64,000 nucleotides of DNA from Nemophila menziesii (GCA_029959085.1 JARWIR010000093.1:1-64000); one strand, 5' to 3'. Shown: positions 22,200 to 35,064, counted from the stretch's first letter. Made by a program: numbers and translations. The notes: a model not told the origin generated them from the letters alone.

Positions 22200-22468
22200 C
22201 CTACACACTTCTCAAGGTTCCCTGAGATCGAACATACTTTCTATCGCATTGCTCACTAATCTTTTCTTTACTATCACCGTGTGTTTTCCTGCAAATACTC
22301 AAAGCATACAAATAAAATAGCTCATAAACATACTACATACTATCATCAATTCACTGAGCTTATGCTTTCAAGCTATTAAACACACTCTACCTCTAATTCC
22401 CATGTATCAAAAATTTTAATTTCTACCTAAAAACAGAAAAATGGAGATGAGAGACAACGAATCCCCAC

Positions 22469-22505
22469 ACCCCCAACTCAAAAATGAGTCGTGTCCCCAC
22501 GACTC
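22469..22505 (-). promoter_or_regulatory. internal stem-loop plus polypurine module (element A)
   Basis: Read on the minus strand, GAGTCGTGGGGACACGACTC is an 8-bp perfect stem with a 4-nt loop. It is followed within a few bases by TTTGAGTTGGGGGT, the same 14-mer that forms the terminal polypurine tract of D and B. It could act as an internal plus-strand primer; that is inference. Confidence 0.5.
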
Positions 22506-22591
22506 GAAAAAGACTCGAAACAGAAATTAAAATTAGCAGATAAATATATTTACAGAAATGGTAAGGAAGAAAGAGAACATACTCTCGAGGC

Positions 22592-23792
22592 TTATTGCCT
22601 CGCATCATTGACATCCGAGGTAGGATTTGTTGGACCTTTCGTTAATTGCTCAAGGAGTTTCATGATGTGCACTTGATTAGCGTTGATTTGTGCCACATCA
22701 TTGACTAAGGAAGTTTGAGCTGCTTCGAATTTTGTTAAACGCTCCTCCATCTTCTCTTGCCAACTTTGCTCCTTTTCTTCTTTCGAGACTTGCGTAGAAC
22801 CCGGCTCTTCGAAAGATATCCTTGATCCAAGCATTATCAATATAACTCGTCTTAAATTCGAGTTTCTCTTCTTCACCCAATGTTACATTCGCTTTTCGCA
22901 CAAGACACGTGATCATAGTAGGAGATTTAACATTATAAACTGATTTAGGAGAGACCGAAAATCATATCACCTCCTCATAGATCAACTGTGCCACATCTAC
23001 TTCTTCTCCTCTCAAAATACAATCCAACAGTAGAGCGTTCTTCATAGTCACATCCAAAGTTCGTGTGTTTCCAAAGACATTAGGAATAAGGAAATTGTGC
23101 CAAATTCTTGCTTCCGATTGAAGATATTTGTAAGGCCAAGGTGCCTTCAGTTCTCCCTTATGTGATTGCACTTTCTCCTTGTCTAATACATGCTCAAAAA
23201 GTAATTCCTCATCAAAGATTTTCCGTTTAGCAAGCGCTTCATCAAATTTGCAATAATCTTTCAATTTATTAAACTTGAAGTGGTTTCTAATCTCATCAAC
23301 TGTGAAAGGAACTAACTTTCCTCTAATCGGAACACAACCTTTACTATCTCGGCTAAAGAGGCCTAAATAGAATTCCAAAACTAACTCATGACATAATTCA
23401 GAACGTCTTACCATGAACGTAGACCAACCCAATTTTTCACCAAGCTCTAAGAATCTCGCGTATTCTCCTGTACCAACTTCTTCCTTGAATACTTTCTCAT
23501 AAGCAAAAGGTAGCTCTTTCAATTGTTTCTCTGCAGAAGCTTTCAGGGCCCTTGAAGCTTCCTCTTTCTCATTGGGTGTAGGACCTTGTGGAAGTTGTGT
23601 TTTCTCCTTTGCATAAAAGTAAAGCTTTTTACCATTACGATCAAGCAAAGTTATCGCACCTTCATCTACTTTGTCTTTACCCTTTGAATTAGAACTAGAA
23701 CCTTGGTTATTTGATTTCTTCTTGATTGAATCCAATACCTTGCTCTTCTTCACCTCCCTCTTGGTAGCTAATATTGTTGTTCTATTAGTCAT
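22592..23792 (-). pseudogene. element A second ORF (env-position plant-transposon protein)
   Basis: Opens at ATG 23792 and runs 276 codons: a Lys/Ser-rich N-terminus, then ELGEKLGWSTFMVRRSELCH followed by ELVLEFYLGLF. This pattern resembles the GW...V(Y/L)xELVxEFY signature of the second ORF of Athila-type elements (annotated in plants as 'putative plant transposon protein'). The frame meets TGA at 22959-22961, continues as KSPTMITCLVRKANVTLGEE, and after a frameshift ends in a coiled-coil-like segment with KMEERLTKFEAAQTSLVND. Function unknown; no signal peptide or fusion motif seen. Non-functional in this copy. Confidence 0.6.
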
Positions 23793-24229
23793 CTTTAATT
23801 AACCCCCAACTCAAAGCTTTAGCAACCCTTGAAATTTGAACTATTGAATTAATGGTTGAACAAGCTTGATTTGGCTTAGGATAGGTGAATTGATGATGAA
23901 TCTCTATGTGGGTGAGGTGGATTCTTGATGGATTGGCTTGGATTTAAGAAATTGTAGGATGAATTTTGAAAATTTGAGCTCTTGATTCTTCAATTTGATG
24001 GATTTGGTGAGGATTGGGTGTTTGAATTTCTCTTGTAATGATGTTGAGAAAAGGTTTGATGTGTTTTTCTTGATGATTGGGTAGTGTTTTGATGATTGGT
24101 GAAGGTTTTTATGAGCTTCAATGGAGTTGGGAGAGTTTTGGAGAAGACAAAGAGGCTTGAGGTTTAGTAAATTTGGACTAATAAGAATTAACCCTGTTTT
24201 ATAAGCTTGAAACCCGTTTTTCTCTCTCC
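23793..24229. other. element A spacer between second ORF and palindrome array
   Basis: No gene. Contains another TTTGAGTTGGGGG on the minus strand, at about 23802-23816, just upstream of the second ORF start. Confidence 0.5.
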
Positions 24230-24243
24230 AGTCGGCGCGGCGC

Positions 24244-24469
24244 GGTATACCAGAACATCTGATGCTCCAAAAATTTTCGCTTCGGCAATAAACACGCGCT
24301 AGCAACCCGTGGCACGGGTTTTTGGACCCGCGGTATACCGCGCATAGGGTCCGGTATACCGGGCCCATCGCTGTGATTTTTTTTTCGTCTCGGCATAAAA
24401 CACGTGGCAGCTACCCGTGGTACAGATTTTCTTCACCTGCGGTATACCGAGGCTGAGGTCCGGTATACC
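24244..24469. repeat. paired GGTATACC palindromes in element A
   Basis: Five copies of the 8-bp palindrome GGTATACC start at 24244, 24332, 24353, 24441 and 24462. Four form two pairs with 21-bp spacing, and the pairs are 109 bp apart. The flanks are GC-rich in an otherwise AT-rich element. Same place and layout as the array in element B, with a different palindrome. Confidence 0.8.
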
Positions 24470-24699
24470 GCACCCCTGCTTCAGTTTTTCCGAAAAATTT
24501 GGTTTCTTCCCTAACTCGTTTTCTCCAATTCCTAAACACCAAAAACACTAATACCTTTCTAAAATATGCATTATCAGCTAAAGACAACTAAACTAAACAT
24601 AAACTAAAAACGTAAAAGACATAAAAACTAAAAACTACGGGTTGTCTCCCGTACAACACTTTTATTTAACGTCATTCAAAGTTAGACGCGTTACCTCTA

Positions 24700-27591
24700 T
24701 CAAGATTTGCGAATATAGCCTCCCCAACAACGAGTTAGGCTATGAACGTCTACTAATCTGCGCTTGATCCCAGTTTTGGGTCGAATTTCTATCACCTTGG
24801 TTGAAACAACCTTAGTGATAATGAATGGTCCCATCCACGAGTCTTTGAAACTTCGTGGCCTATTCTCGCGTTTGTGAGCTTTCCAGAGTACTTCATGGCC
24901 AACCCCAAACTCAATGTTTGGCTCAGTATCCACAGGCTTTAAGTGGATCTTCTCAGAAGGGACTTTGTGATGTGAAAGGCTGTGGATGACAGGAACGGTG
25001 GGATCTAACTTCCTTGGTTTCTTACCCAAGACATAGAAGGTCTCGGATATATTTTTTGCATGAAGGGTAATGGTCCCTTCTTGGAAGTTGATGACACTTT
25101 GACTTGTGGCCATGAAAGGCCGTCCAAGTATGATTGGAAACTGCTTATCTGCATCAAACTCAAGTATAACAAAGTCAGTAGGGATGGCGATATTACCTGC
25201 ACGGGCTAAGACGTCCTCCACTGTTCCCCATGTCCTCTTAACTGAGTTGTCAGCGAACTGCAACTTCACTGGAGTTTTCTCTGATTTCTGAAGTCCAAGT
25301 CTCTCGAACACGTACTTAGGCATAAGATTCACACCAGAACCCACATCATACATAGCTTTCACCTTTAGCATACCATTAATTTGAATAGGAAGGTTAAAAC
25401 TTCCCGGATCTTTAAGCTTTGTTGGTAGCTCTAGTTCACTTCTTGTCGAGACCCTCAGGTTCTCCCTTGGGATCTCTACACTCGCTTCTTTTTCAGAAAT
25501 AACTTGCGTAAAAACTTGTTGCGGTGTAAGTCCTTTCTTTGCAATCTCAAGCATTTGGGCGTTGATATTTTCAGGTTTATACGCCTCTACAAATGTCTTG
25601 AGTACCGTGTCATCCTTAGGATTTGTATCAGGAATAGTTGATGACACTGGTTGAACAATAGGTGGTGATTCCACCTTCTCTTCTTCTTTCTCTTCTTGCA
25701 CGGCAGGTGCAATTTCATCTTCGATTTTTTATTCCTCCTCTGAGGCTTCTTTCTCTTTCTCTCTAGCCAGCTCAGCTTGATAGTCCATAACCGATCGTAT
25801 TTCCTCTTGCATCTTCTTCAAAAGTTGTATAAACTCGTCTTTTTCTTGATCGTCCTCCACATAAACCTCAGAACAGTCAGATTCCACGGGGCTAGACTTG
25901 GTTGGTTCTTCTTCGGTACTCGGAACTTCCACGGCAATAACGGCAGCATGCGGTACTTCCTTCTCTTCTTCAATTTCAAGGCAAATAGCCTTACAAGCTT
26001 CGAACCCAACATTGTTATCACCTCCTTCGATTGCCTTCACTTCTTTCTGTTCCATTAAATTTGTTAGATATTTGTTTAATTGTTCTACTTGAGTACCTAA
26101 AATCTGAAGTGCGGCATCTTGTCCTCGGACTTTCTCTTCCTGAGCGTTCATATTAGTGGTCAAACGGTTCAAGACTTGTATTATCTGTTGATTGTCCACT
26201 GATCCTTCTTGAGGATACTGAGGTAAAGCTTTCTGATATAACGCATCGGTATAGGCATCTGGAACAGGTTGTTGAGGGGAAGCAGGTCTATTCTGATATT
26301 GATTTTGATACTGACCTCTCGGTTGAAAAGAGTTGTTCGGGGGGCGCGGTTGATAATGACCAGGATTAGCGGCCCCTTGTGGATTTGAATACTGCATACC
26401 CGGATGGTTTCGGTTACCCCATTGATAACCTCCTCGGTTGGATATGAAGTACATAGATTGTGGATTTGACTCGCACTCTTCCCATGTATGATTATTAACC
26501 CCACATTGTTGACAACCTCGTGCTTCTTGTACAACGTTCGCTGCGGCTAAATTCTTTTGCATCTCTAACTTCAGCTCTTTGATTTGATTTTCTAATGCGG
26601 ATATTTAAGCTGAGTTCGCAGTTTCTGCATCTAAACGAAGCGTTCCTCGGGTCTTTGCTACAGAAGCTCGCGTTGAAGGCCAACTCCTTTCTTGTTCCAT
26701 AATATATTCTAAAACCTCGGAAGCTTCATTATGATTCATGGACACAAAATTGCCCTTTCCAATGTTATCCACCTTCTCTCTACCTTTATCATTAAGACCT
26801 TCATAGAATATAGCAAGTTGTTGAGCAGGGGTATAACCATGGAGCGGACATCTAGCTAATTTATGTTGAAACCTTATCCATGATTCTCCTACTGTTTCTC
26901 CATCTTCTTGACAAAATCTTGCAAGCTCGGTTTGATCTTTAAGTCTCATGCTCTACAGATAAAAACGGTTAAAGAACGCGGCTTGAAGTTCTGTCCAAGA
27001 ATTAATTGTTCCATGTGGTTGTCTTTCTAGCCAATCGCTAGCTCTACCGGTCAAGAAGAACGAAAACATATGACAATACAGTTGCTCGCGTGTAATGCCA
27101 GGAGTAATATAGGCATCACAAATCTGCATGAACTTCTGAATCGATCTTACCGGATCTTGAATTGCTGTACCACTATAGAGTCCAAAACTTTGAAATTGAC
27201 TAAGCATACCCGGGTCGGGTCTAAATTTGATATTTTGAATCTCTGGAGGACGGTAACCTATTGGTTGGACATGGAACGGCACATGAAGACCAGGGAGGTC
27301 TTGCTGTACTCGATTCTGTTGATCATTATTAACGTTATTCTGCCCATTACCTCCTCCTAAAGTATGTTGTTGTTGTCCTTGTATACCAGGTGGATCCTGT
27401 TGTTGTATCCCAGGTGGATCTTGCTGTGGTCCACCAGGTGGAATTAATTGGGGTCCTCTTGGTGGGACTCCAAGTGGTGGATCTAGTTGGGCTGCCATTG
27501 CTCTTCTGAAGGCTCTTTCCTCACGAACTCGTTTGTTGTAAGGTCTGAAGCTCCTCTCAGGCTCCGATAAAGGAGGCCAAGAATTAAACAC
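24700..27591 (-). pseudogene. element A Gag-protease-integrase-tail frame
   Basis: A single minus-strand frame of 964 codons interrupted by three nonsense codons (26955-26953, 26607-26605, 25731-25729). It starts where the homologous ATG has become GTG. Order: Gag capsid region (GMLSQFQSFGLYSG, YCHMFSFFLTGRASDWLERQ); zinc knuckle CQQCGVNNHTWEEC; acidic linker; aspartic protease (AMYDVGSGVNLMPKYVFERL and FPIILGRPFMATS). It then passes directly to VGHEVLWKAHKR and SWMGPFIITKVV, ending SLTRCWGGYIRKS, which resembles the GPF/Y tail of Ty3 integrases. No RT, RNase H or integrase core lies between. Gag packages RNA and the protease matures Gag; this copy is dead. Confidence 0.85.
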
Positions 27592-27722
27592 TGTGAAACC
27601 TGAAAAAGACTAAAGCAAACCACAAGCGTAAATCCGGAAAAACAAAAACTAAAAACTGAAAAAAAAAACTAATTAAAAACTACTACTCGAAATAGATAAC
27701 ACACACGCTAACGAGACACAAG

Positions 27723-27740
27723 TCCCCTGCAGCGGCGCCA
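27723..27740 (-). promoter_or_regulatory. primer-binding site of element A (tRNA-Asp type)
   Basis: Minus strand TGGCGCCGCTGCAGGGGA lies six bases inside the 5' LTR edge. TGGCGCCGTTGCCGGGGA-like sites complementary to the 3' end of tRNA-Asp are typical of Athila elements. Confidence 0.75.
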
Positions 27741-27746
27741 AAAACT

Positions 27747-29285
27747 TGGTGTCGCCTAGGGTGTGATAAAATTAATACAAATAGAGATCAAGAAAACTAC
27801 GCACTCTCACCCTAGATAGGCACAGTACTGCAGGTATTACAGGACGTATGCAAGTTTTAGTTAGTAAGTTGAGTTCGTTCTCAGGGACTTAAGTGTGTTA
27901 ATCACGTGGGTAGAAATAACGAGTAAGAAGTAAATAATTAAAGAGAAAATAAAAGAGAATAAATTTCGAAATTATTAATTAAACTAAGAAAATAAAAGAC
28001 AATAAAGTAAATACGAAGAATATGAGATGAGAAATATAGCTTAGGTTTTGCTAGTATGCACTAATCCTTCTAATTCTTTCTATTAGATCTAGTTAATAAG
28101 GGAGAATATTAGCTCCTGTGTACTTAGTCAGGATTCTAAATTTCCATTCCTTAGACCTTGAGAGCGACTAAGGGGGCTACGGCACAACCAAGAAGCTGTT
28201 TCAAATAGGGTTATCAAACGCTACTAAGGCCCTAAGCAAACAATTCATTCAATTGGTGATATGGTGATTAAAACAAACCCTAATGACTATCTAGTTAGAA
28301 TCAGTTTTGTCAGGACTAATATCGGACACTAGACGTTATGTGGTGTTTCAATAATTAGACACCCATCTAAGGTGACCATCTAACTACTATTAAAACAATC
28401 CTAAAGTGATCAGTGTTAGAACAGACAATAAATCAAAACACATAAACAAATATAAAGGTAAGAAGCTAATATCAGATTAAAACATGTAATTCCCAAAGAA
28501 ACTTAGATAGAAGAATTAGAATTCATAGATTATACATGATGCAAAACCCAAGCTATGAGGAGTTTAGTTCATACCTGAAGGAAATAAACTAAAAGATATA
28601 ACAAAAGACATCATCTTGCTCTCTACAATAAACTGGAAGAATAAAACCTTAAGAACTAATTACTATAAGGCAAGGATTGCTAGGGTAATTTTACAAGTGA
28701 TATAAGGGTGTATTTATAGGTGTTTAGAAGACCTAATTCGTTTTCTTGAGGGAGAGGTAAAGTAATGGACTCCAAGCCCAACTCAAATTCGTACGGAAAT
28801 AAAGATAAATTCTGCTGAACTGCTTTGAGCATATCTTCTTCGTTATTGGTCGGTTTTTGCTCCATAATATACCAAAAGAATCCTCAGCGAATTATCTACG
28901 TCCCTATGAAAGGAATCTTCCAAAATCGGCTTCCTTTTAGAGTTATCACCACTTCTTTAGGCGTTGCTGCAGAGATTCAGATTTAGGCAGCTTTTCCTTT
29001 TCCATATTTTTAACCTTTGTTTCCTTATCTCCAATTACCATGCTAATATCTTTCCATATATTGTAGTCTTTGACTTGGACTCTAATTAATCTCCATAATT
29101 ATCTTTAAATCTACACACTAAATAAAAAATTAAACCCAATATGCTCTAAAAATATTATTTTACTAAATCAAGACTCAAAATAGGAAAGTGCACTATTTCT
29201 CAAGAAAATCGATTATTATGACTTCTAAATTACTAAAAATGATGTCTCATCCTAATATAAATCTATCACAAATGAGGAGACATCA
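27747..29285 (-). repeat. 5' LTR of element A
   Basis: On the plus strand it runs from TGGTGTCGCCTAGGG to GAGGAGACATCA (1539 bp), a TG...CA LTR. Sequence on the right (29286 on) is the protease region of element C. The 5 bp next to it, CTCAT, should recur at the lost left end. Confidence 0.75.
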
Positions 29286-31202
29286 CTCATCTTGAGTATA
29301 CCATTGATTTGAAGGGGAAGATTGAAATTTTCCGGATCTTTAAGCTTGAATGGTAACTCCTTTTCAACTCTTCTTGAGACTTTCTTAATCTGAGCTATGG
29401 TCTCTTTTCCGGTCTCTACACTCGCATCTTTCTCTGGAATAACTTCTGTAAAAACTTGTCGCGGTGTAAGTCCTTTCTTCGCAATCTCAAGCATCTGGGC
29501 ATTGATATGTTCTGGAGTATATGCCTCTACAAATGCCTTGAGTTTAATGTCTACCTCGGGATTCATATTTGAAATGGATGCTGACATTGGTTGATCAATT
29601 GGTGGCGAACCCACCTTCTTTTCTTCTTCTTATTGCACAGCAGGTGCAACTTCTTCTACCTCTTTTTTCGAGGCTTCTTCTTCTCTGCTCTTTTGATATT
29701 TCATTACCGATCTCACCTCTTCTTGCATATCTTTAATAAGAGCTAGGAACTCCGCGTCTTCGGATGAATTAGGAATTTCAGAAACGTCAGATTCTTCAAG
29801 GCTAAACTTGGTTGGTTGGGTTTCTTCTATTTCGGGAACTTCCACGACACTTTCTGCAGCAGGTGGTACTTCATCTTCTGTTTTAATCTCAAGGCAAATT
29901 GCCTTACAAGCTTCCAACCCAACATTTCATCACCTACTTCAATAGCTTTTGCGTCTCTTCTCTCGATGACTTTCTGTATTTGAGTGAACAAATTGGTCAA
30001 ATCTGAATAGCAGCGTCTTGCTCTTTGATTTTCTCGGTATTTGTGTTTAATGTGACCATCATATTATCCATGAAGGTTTGTAATTGTTTACCTAAGACTT
30101 CTCTTTCTTGAGGATATTATAGTAGCGCTTTCTGCGCTAGAGTATCATTGTAAGCATCATTGGCTGGTTGTGGTGGAGGAGTAGGTCTATTAAAATTCTG
30201 GTTCCCTTGATAAGGGCCTTGACTTCTTGACTGGAAGGTGTTGTTTTGGGGACGAGGTTGATAATTACCCTGATTCACGGCCCCTTGTGGATTTGAATAC
30301 TGAAAACCTAGATGAGTTCTGTTACCATATTGATAATTTCCTCGGTTAGATATAAAGTAAACAGATGCTGGATTTCCTTCGCACTCTTCCCATGTATGAC
30401 TTGAGTCCTCACACTGAGCACAACCTCGTGCTTCTTGCACTACGTTTGTTGTAGCTAAATTTTGACTTTTTCTTTGCAACGCAAGTTTAATTTCTTTAAC
30501 TTGATTCTCTAATGATGTTAATTTAGCTGTTTGAGCAGTTTCTTCTGATAAACGAAGCGTACCTTTGGTAATTGTAATAGGAGCTCGTGATATTGGCCAA
30601 CTCCTTTCTATTTCGATTGTACGTTCCATACCTTCTACAGCTTCCGTCGGGATCCATGGACACAAATCCACCTCTTCCCAGGTTATCCACCTTCAATCTA
30701 CTTTCCCTGTTAATACCTTGATAGAAAATTTCTAATTGTAGAGAAGGGGTGTAACCGTGGAGTGGACATCATGCTAACTTCTGTTGAAACCTCGTCCATG
30801 CTTTTCCCACTTCTTCATCGTTCTCTTGGCGAAACGCCACAAGATCTGCTTGATCTTTCAACCTCATACTCTTCAGATAAAATCTGTTGAAGAAAGCAGC
30901 TTGGAGTTCATCCCAAGAATTAATTGTATTTGGTGGTTGTCTATCGAGCCAATCACCAGCAAGTCCGGTCAGTAAGGACGTAAACATATGACAATACAGT
31001 TGCTCACGTCTAATGCCCGGAGTATTGTAAGAATCACAAATCTGCATAAACTTATGTATAGCTCTTACCGGATCTTGAGTTGTTGCACCACTATAGTGTC
31101 CATAATTCTGAAATTGACTGAGCATACCCTGATCAGGTCTAAACTTGATATTCTGGATCCCTGGAGGATGATAGCCTGAAGGTTGAACTCGAAAAGGGGA
31201 TC
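29286..31202 (-). mobile_element. element C, 3' portion (host of nested insertions)
   Basis: Athila-like element on the minus strand, cut on the left by the A LTR and on the right by element B. The rest of it is at 40281-41254. Everything 3' of its protease start is missing. Confidence 0.75.
29290..31202 (-). pseudogene. element C Gag-protease remnant
   Basis: Broken minus-strand frames: capsid region MLSQFQNYGHYSGATTQDP and YCHMFTSLLTGLAGDWLD; zinc knuckle CAQCEDSSHTWEEC; acidic linker (29917-29630); and the start of the protease region, FKLDPENFNLPLQINGIL-like, at about 29290-29340. The protease active site has been separated by the element A insertion. Frameshifts lie near 30670-30770 and 29920-30115. 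The N-terminal part of the same frame is at 40526-40281, beyond element B. Confidence 0.8.
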
Positions 31203-32768
31203 TGGTGGTCCTTTGTGTGTTCTAAAATAAATGCAAATGCAAATCGAACCACAACCGCAAGTGTACGGTTGTCCCAAGTAGTATAACTGATAAATCAGAT
31301 TCGTTCCAAGAACGGAATGGTTGATCACAATGTCTAGCACTTAGTGATTGATGCACTTATGAAAGTAAAGGATAATAAAATGTTTGTTTGGTTTTGTTTA
31401 TTAAAACTACTAAATGAAAAACAATTTATAAATGCAAGTAGAAGCTAAGACGCAAGTAAAATAAGTGAAAACGCAATATGAGATGTAGTACTTGAGAGAC
31501 GCAAGGGTTTTCCTAACTATCATTCATTTCATACATTGTTTAAGGGACAAATCGGTAAATTTGTATTGGTCGGGATTCAATAATCTCCTTACCCCCGTCA
31601 GGGTGGACTAAGGAGCAACTCTCAAATGCTACAAACCCCGTCAGGGTGATTATAGTCCACTCTCAAGTGCTTAAATTCAATTTACCCAATAGGCCATAGG
31701 TTTAATTAAGCTCGTCAGAGACAAATAATTTCTAACCTACATTCATTAACTAGTTCGGTACCTAAACCCCCCGTCAAGGTGATCCAATCGCCACTAATTG
31801 GAATAGCTTAGATACTAAGTCCTATCATTGATTGATCAGGTCAAAAATAGTAATTAAAATGCAAATTAAAGAAAAATACAATCTACCCAATTTGATTTAA
31901 ATAATAATTATCCCAAATCCAAATGTATAAAACGAAATCAAATCGGGATTACCCCATTATGCGTTCTCAAGCACTATGTAAAGTTTAGCTCATATTAAAT
32001 GCAAAAACTAAATTAAAATAAATGGAATTCATAACTGATTACAAATAAAAGATAAAAGAAACCTAATTTCCGGAATTGGAATGACTGAGAACGGAGCTAT
32101 AGACCCACTCCAGCTCTAGCAGCTTCTTCTTCCTTCCTTCTGTTGCTTCTCTCTGGTGTTTTTAATTGTAAAGAATGAATTGTATGTAAAATAGAAGTCC
32201 AGACCTCCTTTTATAAGCCTAAATTCGTACTAGGGCTTGGACCAGAAAATAAAAGACTAATTAAATGTCCAAGCCCAATTTTCTAAGCCCAAAATCCTGT
32301 AACTGCTGATACACCTTCACTAAAACGGCTTTTCCCGATGCGTTATAACTCCGATTGACCTCATTCCAGTTGCTAAAGTTCCGTAACTCGATAAGGAATG
32401 ATTTCTCTTCAAAGGTCAACAGCTAGATCATCGCTTAAGCACCTCGAAATCAGCAATCTATGGCCTGGAAAATGGATTTTCAGCTCTAAAAATAATATCT
32501 TCGGGATTTCTTTTCAAATCTTGACTCTATCTTTTGATCTTTGACTTTCTCATCGGATTCCTCTTCTAGCTAACATCTAAAACCTGTAAAATCTTCACTC
32601 AAAATACCAAAATTACGCGCAAAAGCTTAATAAATCAAAAATGCTAGAAATAAAAGAGGAAAATCATATTATTGCATATTTAGTCCAAAAGTCTATCGAA
32701 TTAATTAAATAAACACCAAAAATGATGTCTCCTAAGGGTCGAAAATACGAACAATTAAGGAGACATCA
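31203..32768 (-). repeat. 3' LTR of element B
   Basis: On the plus strand, from TGGTGGTCCTTTGTGTG to TTAAGGAGACATCA. Nearly identical to the partner at 38715-40280; differences seen include CTCGTCAG/CTTGTCAG and AAATCGGG/AAATTGGG. Confidence 0.92.
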
Positions 32769-32804
32769 AGACCCCCAACTCAAACCTTTGTCGTCCCGAC
32801 AAAG
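32769..32804 (-). promoter_or_regulatory. stem-loop plus polypurine tract of element B
   Basis: The minus strand carries the perfect stem CTTTGTCGGGACGACAAAG, then TTTGAGTTGGGGGTCT directly before the 3' LTR. Same as in element D. Confidence 0.7.
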
Positions 32805-34993
32805 CAAAACAAAACAAAACAAGGGGTAGAAGTAAACGCAAGAACAAATAGAAGCTTAGCAAATAAACCTAAAGCAATTATAAAGATAAATCTCATATAG
32901 CAAAACTTTAAGAACTAACATATACATACACTAATCATGCAACATCAAACATAAGTAATCTCAATCATAAAATTAAAGTCGCAATGCTTGAAGGTTACAC
33001 TTGTACTCATATCTGTATGATGGCTATAGGGTGGTCATTAATCCTAACTCGCTTTGAACGCTCCACCTAATATATTCCCTATCAACAGAATTATAAATTC
33101 ACTATGTACTTAAGAATCACGAGGTCTTTATGGTTTTAATAATGGCTTAAGGACGGTATGGATGTATATTTGGTAAATTTGAAGTGAGCTTTGGGCTCTC
33201 TCCTCACTTACCATCAACAATGTCCTCGAGCTTGAGTTACGCTAAAAAATGTTCTCACTCACCCATTTGACGCGCTAATGTTGCGTCTCCAATGTCAACC
33301 CAAATACAACTAAGATGATTTCCAAAAATATTCCACTTTGCCGATTTATTTATTCTTTCTTTCTTTCTTTTTATCTTTTTTTTTTCATTTCTTTTCTCTC
33401 TTTTTTTTGTACAAGATACCCATGACCCTCATTTTAATGTGAAGGGTCATGTCTCTTATATTTTTTTTTTTTTTTTTTTTTCTTTTCAAATTTCGGCAAA
33501 GGGTTACAAATAATAATATCATCTTTCATTTTTGTGCCTCAATACAAACACATATAATCCCTTCCCAATATAAATTCCCCAAATGTGGTCCCACCACCCC
33601 AAACTCAAGCTCGAGACAAGTCTCAGGGTTGTGATTCAAGTGCGGGTCATTTGGTCATGCCTAATAATCTAAAGGATAATGGGCTTATATCGTGGCTACA
33701 AAAGAAAAGGCTTAAGGCTCAAACTTGGGCTAAGACGGATAAAATTAATATATAAGGGATAGCAAGCTAAAAGGCTTCAAATGGCTAACAAAGAACTGCC
33801 CCTATCATTTTCCTAAGTACATAGCTTGTCTTTAGTTCATATCTAGGTGGGTTCTCTACTAATTAAGATTTCACGTTCTACACACCAAACATATTCCTTA
33901 AGTACAAGCTTACTTCATTTGCATTGTTCATTAATTTTTCCTATCAATTACCTATGTTCGCATGCAATTGTAAGTGCGTTTTATATCAATCCCTAAAGTC
34001 CACTATTTACTATCATTGATTCATCAAAAGTATGCTTAAAGGGACATTTAAAATCTTCTATAGTCAAACGCAACTCCGAAAATTATTTTTATTGAAAGCA
34101 AATAAAACACATAAAAATTGGGATGAGGCAACGAACCCCACCCCAAACTCAAAAATGAGTCGTGTCCCCACGACTCGAAAAGACTCAAAGCAATAAAATA
34201 ATCTACACTAAATGAGAAGGATTAGAAAACGTATCTGAACCAGCGCGAGGCTGGTTGTCGGTGTTGCGTCCCTGAACTTTATCTCGCGTCTAGACATCGT
34301 AAGTTGTGCTTTGAACACATAAAGTTCAACTTGTTTGTAACGTTTCCCAAAATAGCACACCTCGTATCCTGATTCTCTTCCAACATCTTGATTTTCGATT
34401 CCAACTCATCATCGGATCATTTGTTTCCTCACTTCCAGGTTCCTCAATTACTTCCCTCTTCTTAGGATTAGCCTTAATTTGAACCTCTTCAGTCTTGTGA
34501 AATAGGAATCTCAATAGCTTGTTCTTGAATAGCACCAAAAGCGTTTCTGTTTCTTGGAGAATTCCTTCGATAATAAGCACACATGAAAACGGTTTTGATA
34601 GGCATCTCTTTCCACCCCAAACTCAAAACTTCAAATAGTGAGAAGCGAAGGCTTAGAACTTTGATGTTTTGAGGCTTAAGACTTGAAGATTATGGTGGAA
34701 TATGAGATGGGTAAAGGCTAATTTATGTTTGGGAAGAGGGAATTGGATTTAATTTGAAGCTTGGTTGAAGAACAATTGGAGGAAAGTGGGAATTTTATCG
34801 TATTTTGGATGGGAGATGAGTTGATTTCATGTTTTTGTGGTGAAAGAGAGTAAGATTTGAGGATTGTGTGGTTGTTGATGATGATGTTCAGGAAATTCTG
34901 GGTTTTGGGAGTGTTTTTGGAGGCCGGGTTGAAGAAGGAGGTAAAAATTTAGGGCTAAAAATCTTCAAAACGGCCCTATCACAGATGCAAACC
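32805..34993 (-). other. element B 3' internal region
   Basis: About 2.2 kb without an intact gene. Contains a poly-T/poly-A run (33463-33480), a hairpin plus GAGTTTGGGGTGG module at about 33590-33625, another at 34138-34176 and a third GAGTTTGGGGTGG near 34612. A broken minus-strand frame (34580-34326) in the position of the second ORF of element A has no recognisable motif. Confidence 0.6.
34138..34176 (-). promoter_or_regulatory. internal stem-loop plus polypurine module (element B)
   Basis: Same 20-nt hairpin GAGTCGTGGGGACACGACTC on the minus strand as in element A, followed by TTTGAGTTTGGGGTGGGG. Conserved in position and sequence although the surrounding DNA has diverged. Confidence 0.5.
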
Positions 34994-35064
34994 GGGTTCC
35001 CGGTTTCGAAAATCCGGGTTCCCGGTTCCGCGTCGCTGTGACGGCGCGGAAAAAAATAAAAATA

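Larger units (their letters stand above)
22200..29285 (-). mobile_element. element A: Athila-like Ty3 element, 3' end lost
   Basis: Minus-strand element. The 5' LTR is at 27747-29285, the primer site complementary to tRNA-Asp next to it, the Gag-protease-tail frame at 27591-24700, a palindrome array at 24244-24469, and a second, env-position frame at 23792-22592. There is no reverse transcriptase, RNase H or integrase core. The 3' LTR is missing: the element stops at 22199/22200 against inverted element D. The 5' LTR starts exactly inside the protease region of element C, so A was inserted into C. Confidence 0.8.
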
